NCBI GenBank assembly: GCA_035315685.1
Contig: DATFXR010000133.1
Coordinates: 1-10,018, forward strand
Length of the DNA stretch: 10,018 bases
Direction: 5' to 3'
DNA from: QHWK01 sp035315685
GTDB taxonomy: Bacteria > Acidobacteriota > Vicinamibacteria > Vicinamibacterales > CAVVIG01
In this document: positions 6,598-10,018 of the stretch, one piece after another
Layout: each line of letters begins with the position of its first letter
How positions within the stretch are numbered: position 1 is the stretch's first letter
Notes under the pieces: model-generated
The model's database searches: none
Told to the model about the DNA's origin: nothing
Seen by the model: the letters and a program-made list of their open reading frames with translations, nothing else
Made by a program: the position numbers and the translations under genes

Positions 6598-7977
6598 ATG
6601 CAGCGCCTGCGATGGATCGAACGTCACCCGAAGGCATGGAGAGTAGCGGCAGCCGCCCTGTTTGCGGTCGCATGTGCGACGGTACCGGCGATCGCGGTCA
6701 AGCATCGAGACCTCGGACACGATGTCCTGGGACCGAACGATGGGTGGGCCGCAGTTGGCTCCGGAACCACTGGAGGATCGCTGGCTGCTCCCGATCAGAT
6801 CTACGTCGTCACGAACCGTCGAGAGCTCATTGCCGCGCTGAACAACGGCGTGCCTTCGTCGACCTCGCCGAGCAATCCGTCGAACATCCCGAAGATCATC
6901 TACGTCGATGGCGAGATTGAGGGCAACGTCGACGATGACAACAACCCGCTGACGTGCGACGACTACAACCGGAACGGCTACACGCTCGAAGCGTATCTCG
7001 CCGCGTATGACCCTGCTGTCTGGGGCAGGAAGCTGCCGTCGGGTCCTCTCGAGAGTGCACGAGTCGCCTCGCAGCAAGCCCAGCAGGCTCGCGTTCGAAT
7101 CCGAATCGGCTCGAACACCACCATCGTTGGCGTCGACAACAAGGCGACGCTCGAAGGTGTCTGGCTGGATATCCGCGGGACGACCGGTCCTGTGGTCAAC
7201 CGCACGAACGTCGTCGTCCGCAACCTGAGGCTTCACGACACCTTCGACTGCTTCCCGCAGTGGGATCCCACCGACGGCGCCACCGGCAACTGGAACTCGC
7301 AATACGACAACATCTCCCTGCGCAACGCCGACCACATCTGGATCGATCACAACGACTTCGCCGACGTTCAGACCGCCGACCAATCGCTGCCGTTTTTCTT
7401 CGGCCGCATCTTCCAGGTTCACGATGGCGAGCTCGACATCACGAACGCGTCAAATTACGTGACCGTCTCCTGGAACCAGTTCAGGGAGCATGACAAGGTC
7501 ATGCTGATCGGGTCGTCCGATTCCGCGACCGCCGACCGCGGTCTCTTGAAGATCACGCTGCATCACAACTTGTTCGAGAATGTGAGCCAGCGCACGCCTC
7601 GCGTGCGATTCGGCCAGGTCCACGTCTACAACAACTATTACGTGATCAAGAACAATCCGAACTACGTCTACACCTGGGGAGTGGGAGTCGAATCTGCAAT
7701 CTACGCGCAGAACAATTTCTTCCGAACCAGTCCGGACGTCACGCCGGACCGGATCATCTCGAGACTCAACGGCACGGCCATTATCACGCTCGATACGCTG
7801 CTCAACGCGGCATCGGACAACCACTCCATCGACGTCCGCGCCGAGTACAACGCCGTCAATGATCCCGATCTCACCGACGCCGTTGGCTGGACGCCGACGC
7901 TCGTCGCCGAGTTCGACGAGACCTTCAAGGTGCCGTCTCGCATCAAGAGCCGCGCCGGTCCGTTCAACTGGCAGTGA
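6598..7977 (+). CDS. Secreted pectate lyase, polysaccharide lyase family 1
   Basis: A 459-residue extracellular or periplasmic enzyme predicted to cleave polygalacturonate by beta-elimination with calcium. The signal peptide has Arg15, a hydrophobic run at 16-32 and a likely cut after Ala-Ile-Ala33. The parallel beta-helix core holds the family marks: 'VWLDIRG' (188-194), 'WIDHNDF' (248-254), 'HDGELDIT' (275-282) with acidic calcium-type ligands, 'YVTVSWNQF' (287-295), and 'LHHNLFENVSQRTPRVRFG' (321-339), in which Arg332 is the expected catalytic base (RxP) and Arg337 a partner, then 'VHVYNNYY' (341-348). Length is normal. GAGAGGA (6584-6590) lies 7 bp before the ATG; TAGAAT (6527-6532) is a possible -10 with no clear -35. 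Codons are visibly less GC-biased than in the neighbours. It stands alone between the two copies of a long direct repeat, which suggests acquisition as a cassette. Confidence 0.92.
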   Translation: MQRLRWIERHPKAWRVAAAALFAVACATVPAIAVKHRDLGHDVLGPNDGWAAVGSGTTGGSLAAPDQIYVVTNRRELIAALNNGVPSSTSPSNPSNIPKIIYVDGEIEGNVDDDNNPLTCDDYNRNGYTLEAYLAAYDPAVWGRKLPSGPLESARVASQQAQQARVRIRIGSNTTIVGVDNKATLEGVWLDIRGTTGPVVNRTNVVVRNLRLHDTFDCFPQWDPTDGATGNWNSQYDNISLRNADHIWIDHNDFADVQTADQSLPFFFGRIFQVHDGELDITNASNYVTVSWNQFREHDKVMLIGSSDSATADRGLLKITLHHNLFENVSQRTPRVRFGQVHVYNNYYVIKNNPNYVYTWGVGVESAIYAQNNFFRTSPDVTPDRIISRLNGTAIITLDTLLNAASDNHSIDVRAEYNAVNDPDLTDAVGWTPTLVAEFDETFKVPSRIKSRAGPFNWQ

Positions 7978-7980
7978 AGT

Positions 7981-8013
7981 CTCGTCGCGGTCGTCGTGTT
8001 GAGGAAGAGCTGA
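7981..8013 (+). pseudogene. Relic of an ADOP permease C-terminus
   Basis: Three bases after the lyase stop, this stretch reads in one frame LVAVVVLRKS-stop. The real permease ends with LVAV at 6245-6256 and VVLRES-stop at 6296-6316, so the relic equals that tail with 39 bp (13 codons) removed in frame and one E-to-K change. It forms the left edge of direct-repeat copy 2. The short length means chance contributes some doubt for the first 10 bp; the part from 7991 on is certain as a repeat. Confidence 0.5.
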
Positions 8014-8029
8014 CGCTGAACGGATCACG

Positions 8030-8047
8030 GTCCGCCTAAAGGCGGAC
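8030..8047. terminator. Hairpin after the pectate lyase gene, terminator-like
   Basis: GTCCGCC, TAAA, GGCGGAC: identical to the hairpin at 6333-6350 and now 52 bp after the lyase stop. It lacks a T run. It may serve as the 3' end signal of the lyase mRNA. Confidence 0.5.
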
Positions 8048-8057
8048 ACTACTGGGC

Positions 8058-8132
8058 CGGGCTTGGGGCTCGGGGCTAGCCGTGTCTCTGAAACGTAGTA
8101 GCCTCCAACCCCAGCTCCCAGCCCCAAGCTGC
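8058..8132. repeat. GC-rich heptamer array with inverted arms, copy 2
   Basis: Left units CGGGCTT (8058), GGGGCTC (8065), GGGGCTA (8072). Right, inverted and less regular units include TAGCCTC (8099), CAGCTCC (8112) and CAGCCCC (8119). GCTTGGGGCT (8061-8070) and AGCCCCAAGC (8120-8129) are a perfect 10-bp inverted pair, different from the pair used in copy 1, so the arms have diverged while keeping complementarity. It ends just before the symporter start and would fold in its 5' leader. Confidence 0.75.
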
Positions 8133-8144
8133 TACGATGCGCGC

Positions 8145-9401
8145 GTGTCGTTGACGACGCGCGTGCTCATCGGTCTCGTCGCCGGTTTTCTGCTCGGGCT
8201 TGCACTCGCGGCCCGCCATGTGCCCGGCGGCGACGCGGTTCTGTCGACGCTCGCGATCGCCGGCACGATCTTCATCAACCTCATTCGCATGACGGTGCTC
8301 CCGCTGGTCGCGGCGATGCTGGTGGCAAGCGTCGGCTCGCTTGCTTCGTCCGGCGCGCTCGGCCAGGCCGGGTCACGCGCCGCACTCCTGGCAGTCGTAC
8401 TGCTGGTCGTCGTGACGCTGGTCACCGTTCTCGTTGCCGCGCCGACGCTCGCGGCAATCGACATCGATCAGATGGCCGCCATGGCGCTTCGACCGCCGTC
8501 CGCCCCTGGCGCCGCAGGCGGACCACCGACGGCCGGCGCGCCGTCGATCGCACAATGGTTCGTCGATCTGGTGCCGCCGAACGTCGTCAAGGCGGGTGCC
8601 GACGGCGCAATGCTCCCCGTGATCGTGTTCTCCGTGCTGTTCGGCCTCGCGCTTGCCGGCGTCACCGCCGATCGGCGCGACTCTGTACTGCGCGGCGTCG
8701 AGGGGATTGCCGACGCCATGCAGCGGCTCGTCGCCTGGATTCTCGAGCTGGCGCCGATTGGCGTTTTCGCGCTCGCCGCGCCGCTCGCGTCGAAGCTGGG
8801 GCTGGCGGCGGCGGGCGCGGTCGCCGCATACGTTGCGCTCGTCGTCGGGCTGACGATCGGGGTGGGTATCGCGATCCTGTATCCGCTCGGCGTCGTCGCG
8901 GCGCGGATGCCGCTGCGGCAGTTCGTCGCCTATTGCATGCCTGCCCAGGCCGTCGCGTTCGCGTCGCGATCGTCGCTGGCCGCCTTGCCGGCCATGGTCG
9001 AGAGCGCGGAGCGCGCCGGTCTGCCGCCAGTGGCAGCCGGCTTCATCCTGCCGCTCGCCGCCTCGGTGTTCCGCATCGGCGGCGCCGTGGCGATGCCGGT
9101 TGGCGCGCTGTTTCTGGCACGGCTCTATGGAGTTCCGGTCTCGACGCCGCAGCTCGCGTCGGTCGTCTTCGCGACGGTGCTCGCCTCGTTCGCGGTGCCC
9201 GGCATTCCGGGCGGCAGCATCATCGCAATGGTGCCGGTCCTCGCCGCGGCAAACGTGCCTGTCGACGGCATCGGAATCCTGCTCGCGGTCGACACGATCC
9301 CGGACATGTTTCGCACGACCGAAAACGTCACCGGCAGCCTGACGCTGGCGGCGATCCTGGGCCGCCAGCACAGCGCCGACGCCGTTCAAATCACCCTTTG
9401 A
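8145..9401 (+). CDS. Divergent dicarboxylate/amino acid:cation symporter (SDF family)
   Basis: A 418-residue inner-membrane carrier with the glutamate/dicarboxylate transporter fold: about eight helices and two re-entrant hairpins. Hairpin 1 carries 'SRSSLAALP' (274-282), hairpin 2 'FAVPGIPGGS' (349-358), and the last helix 'DTIPDMFRTTENVTGS' (383-398), where Asp387, Arg390, Thr391 and Asn394 match the substrate-binding residues Asp394, Arg397, Thr398 and Asn401 of the archaeal homologue GltPh. Two sodium-site features are missing: the NMDGT motif is replaced by FRIGG (309-313), and the residue matching GltPh Asp405 is Ser398. The substrate is probably a small acidic or amino acid solute, but the coupling ion is uncertain. 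GTG at 8145 is chosen because the family N-terminus begins there; the ATG at 8082 would translate 21 codons of repeat. No Shine-Dalgarno is visible. A Pro/Gly/Ala-rich insert lies at 117-133. Confidence 0.85.
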   Translation: MSLTTRVLIGLVAGFLLGLALAARHVPGGDAVLSTLAIAGTIFINLIRMTVLPLVAAMLVASVGSLASSGALGQAGSRAALLAVVLLVVVTLVTVLVAAPTLAAIDIDQMAAMALRPPSAPGAAGGPPTAGAPSIAQWFVDLVPPNVVKAGADGAMLPVIVFSVLFGLALAGVTADRRDSVLRGVEGIADAMQRLVAWILELAPIGVFALAAPLASKLGLAAAGAVAAYVALVVGLTIGVGIAILYPLGVVAARMPLRQFVAYCMPAQAVAFASRSSLAALPAMVESAERAGLPPVAAGFILPLAASVFRIGGAVAMPVGALFLARLYGVPVSTPQLASVVFATVLASFAVPGIPGGSIIAMVPVLAAANVPVDGIGILLAVDTIPDMFRTTENVTGSLTLAAILGRQHSADAVQITL

Positions 9402-9430
9402 AGCCGTGGTGGCCTTCGTGGCCTTGTCTC

Positions 9431-9446
9431 TACGAAGGAATTCGTA
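9431..9446. promoter_or_regulatory. Probable BlaI operator, upstream palindrome
   Basis: TACGA (9431-9435), six bases, TCGTA (9442-9446); the arms extend to TACGAA/TTCGTA. It has the same half-sites and spacing as the palindrome at 9453-9470, and ends directly before the -35 hexamer. The known BlaI/MecI half-sites are TACA/TGTA, so this is a related but distinct form. Confidence 0.65.
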
Positions 9447-9475
9447 TTGACACTACGAAAGACGTCGTAGATAAT
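9447..9475 (+). promoter_or_regulatory. Promoter of the blaI-type gene
   Basis: TTGACA (9447-9452), 17 bp, GATAAT (9470-9475): a near-consensus housekeeping promoter. The expected start of transcription is about 9481-9483, at most a few bases before the ATG at 9484, so the transcript is probably leaderless. No Shine-Dalgarno is present upstream of the ATG. Confidence 0.75.
9453..9470. promoter_or_regulatory. Probable BlaI operator, core palindrome
   Basis: CTACGA (9453-9458), six bases, TCGTAG (9465-9470): a perfect 6-bp inverted repeat filling the spacer between -35 and -10. Binding here would block RNA polymerase, fitting autorepression by the product of the next gene. Confidence 0.75.
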
Positions 9476-9483
9476 CGACGGCC

Positions 9484-9864
9484 ATGAAGGCTCTCCGCCG
9501 AAAGCCGACCGACGCCGAGCTCGCGATCCTCCGCGTACTGTGGGCGCGCGGCCCGAGCACCGTGCGCCAGGTTGCCGAAGAGATGGGCCGCGAAAGCAGC
9601 TACACCACGGTGCTCAAGCTGCTGCAGATCATGACCGAGAAGCGGCTCGTCCGCCGCGACGAGTCGTCGCGCACGCACGTCTACGAGGCTGCCTCCTCCC
9701 AGGATCAGACGGAGCGGCAGCTGGTGAGCGATCTGCTGGATCGCGTGTTCGACGGATCGGCGGCGAAGCTGGTGCTTCAGGCGCTCGCGGCGACGAAAAC
9801 GACGCCGGAGGAGCTCGACGAGATCAAGAGGCTCATCGCCAGCAGGACGGGAGGGGCCCGATGA
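9484..9864 (+). CDS. blaI: BlaI/MecI/CopY-family transcriptional repressor
   Basis: A 126-residue repressor. The N-terminal winged helix has 'PTDAELAILRVLWARGPSTVRQVAEEM' residues (8-34), the recognition helix 'SYTTVLKLLQIMTEKRLV' (39-56) and the wing 'RTHVYEAA' (63-70). The C-terminal helices (about 75-122) form the dimer that, in family members, is cut by the partner protease to relieve repression. Length is typical. The ATG is accepted because the domain starts at residue 8. The stop overlaps the next ATG (ATGA), linking it to an M56-family gene, as in blaI-blaR1 systems. Two TACGA-N6-TCGTA palindromes overlap its promoter, so autoregulation is very likely. No beta-lactamase gene is in view; in Acidobacteriota such pairs commonly control other genes, so the 'bla' name indicates family, not function. 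Confidence 0.92.
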   Translation: MKALRRKPTDAELAILRVLWARGPSTVRQVAEEMGRESSYTTVLKLLQIMTEKRLVRRDESSRTHVYEAASSQDQTERQLVSDLLDRVFDGSAAKLVLQALAATKTTPEELDEIKRLIASRTGGAR

Positions 9865-10018
9865 CGCCGCTGCTGCGGACCGCCGGATGGACGCTGGTTC
9901 ATTTCATCTGGCAGGGCGCCGCGATCGCCTTGGTCATCGCGACGGCGCTCCGCCTGCTGCGCGATCGGTCGGCCGACGCACGGTATCTTGTCGCCTGCAC
10001 CGGCCTGGTGCTGATGAT
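9861..10018 (+). CDS. M56/BlaR1-family membrane protein, N-terminal fragment
   Basis: Only the first 52 codons are in the window. The protein begins with a transmembrane helix carrying 'LVHFIWQGAAIALVIA' (12-27), the hallmark start of M56 peptidases related to BlaR1/MecR1, then a basic stretch (Arg31-Arg42) and the start of a second helix at about 44. In complete members, further helices follow with a cytosolic zinc protease loop (HExxH) that destroys the repressor, and often an outer sensor or TonB-like domain; none of that can be checked here. GGAGG (9850-9854) precedes the ATG, which overlaps the repressor stop. The pair forms a sensor-protease/repressor module. Confidence 0.88.
   Translation, partial: MTPLLRTAGWTLVHFIWQGAAIALVIATALRLLRDRSADARYLVACTGLVLM

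Larger units (their letters stand above)
7991..8146. repeat. Long direct repeat, copy 2 (right of pectate lyase gene)
   Basis: Partner of 6294-6444, starting 1697 bp further on. It runs from the permease-tail relic through the hairpin and GC-rich heptamer arms to the first bases of the symporter start codon at 8145. Divergence is greatest in the second half, where the heptamer units differ in number and sequence. Confidence 0.85.

Noticed and set aside
6598..6680. Lipoprotein signal in the pectate lyase (Cys26)
   Set aside because: The residues before Cys26 (Ala-Val-Ala) fit a lipobox poorly, and a good signal peptidase I site follows at Ala33.
8082..8144. ATG start 21 codons upstream of the symporter start
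   Set aside because: Those codons translate the direct repeat and heptamer arm; the family N-terminus begins at the GTG at 8145.
6294..8146. Insertion sequence or integron explanation for the direct repeats
   Set aside because: No transposase, integrase, terminal inverted repeats or short target duplication is visible; the repeats are long and derive from gene edges.
8373..9389. Long minus-strand open frame opposite the symporter gene
   Set aside because: Arg/Asp/Gly/His-rich shadow without any motif; the plus-strand symporter explains the region.

Overview
The window looks like chromosomal DNA of a high-GC, Gram-negative soil or sediment bacterium, most likely an Acidobacteriota (Vicinamibacteria-like). 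This inference rests on gene content: a PadR regulator overlapping a large orphan ABC permease of the ADOP type (acidobacterial duplicated orphan permease), a BlaI-type repressor overlapping an M56/BlaR1-type gene, an exported DinB-fold protein and an outer-membrane barrel. No phage, insertion sequence, CRISPR array, tRNA or rRNA gene is visible.

Left part (1-2131): an unassigned GC-rich edge that can fold into several hairpins; an octamer repeat array; a two-gene minus-strand unit (outer-membrane barrel, then a PNPOx-like split-barrel protein); and, divergent from it, an exported DinB-like protein. That protein's gene converges on the next gene across a hairpin framed by mirrored heptamer arrays.

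Middle (2132-6316): a minus-strand nicotinate phosphoribosyltransferase gene of the archaeal-like type (NAD salvage), divergent from a PadR-ADOP pair joined by a GTGA overlap. PadR probably controls its own transcription and that of the permease.

Right-middle (6294-8146): a secreted family 1 pectate lyase gene lies between two copies of a ~150-bp direct repeat. Copy 1 starts inside the permease 3' end. Copy 2 ends at the start of a symporter gene and carries an in-frame relic of the permease tail. The simplest reading is that a lyase cassette entered an ancestral permease-symporter junction and the junction was duplicated. The symporter (8145-9401) has the SDF/DAACS fold but lacks key sodium-site residues.

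Right end (9431-10018): a BlaI-family repressor followed by an M56-family membrane protein cut by the window edge. Its upstream region has four TACGA/TCGTA half-sites forming two identical palindromes around a good -35/-10 pair, and the mRNA is predicted to be leaderless.

The most unusual structure is a set of intergenic arrays of 7-8 bp units, each with a forward arm and a reverse-complement arm, at four places with quite different base composition (mixed, AT-rich, GC-rich).
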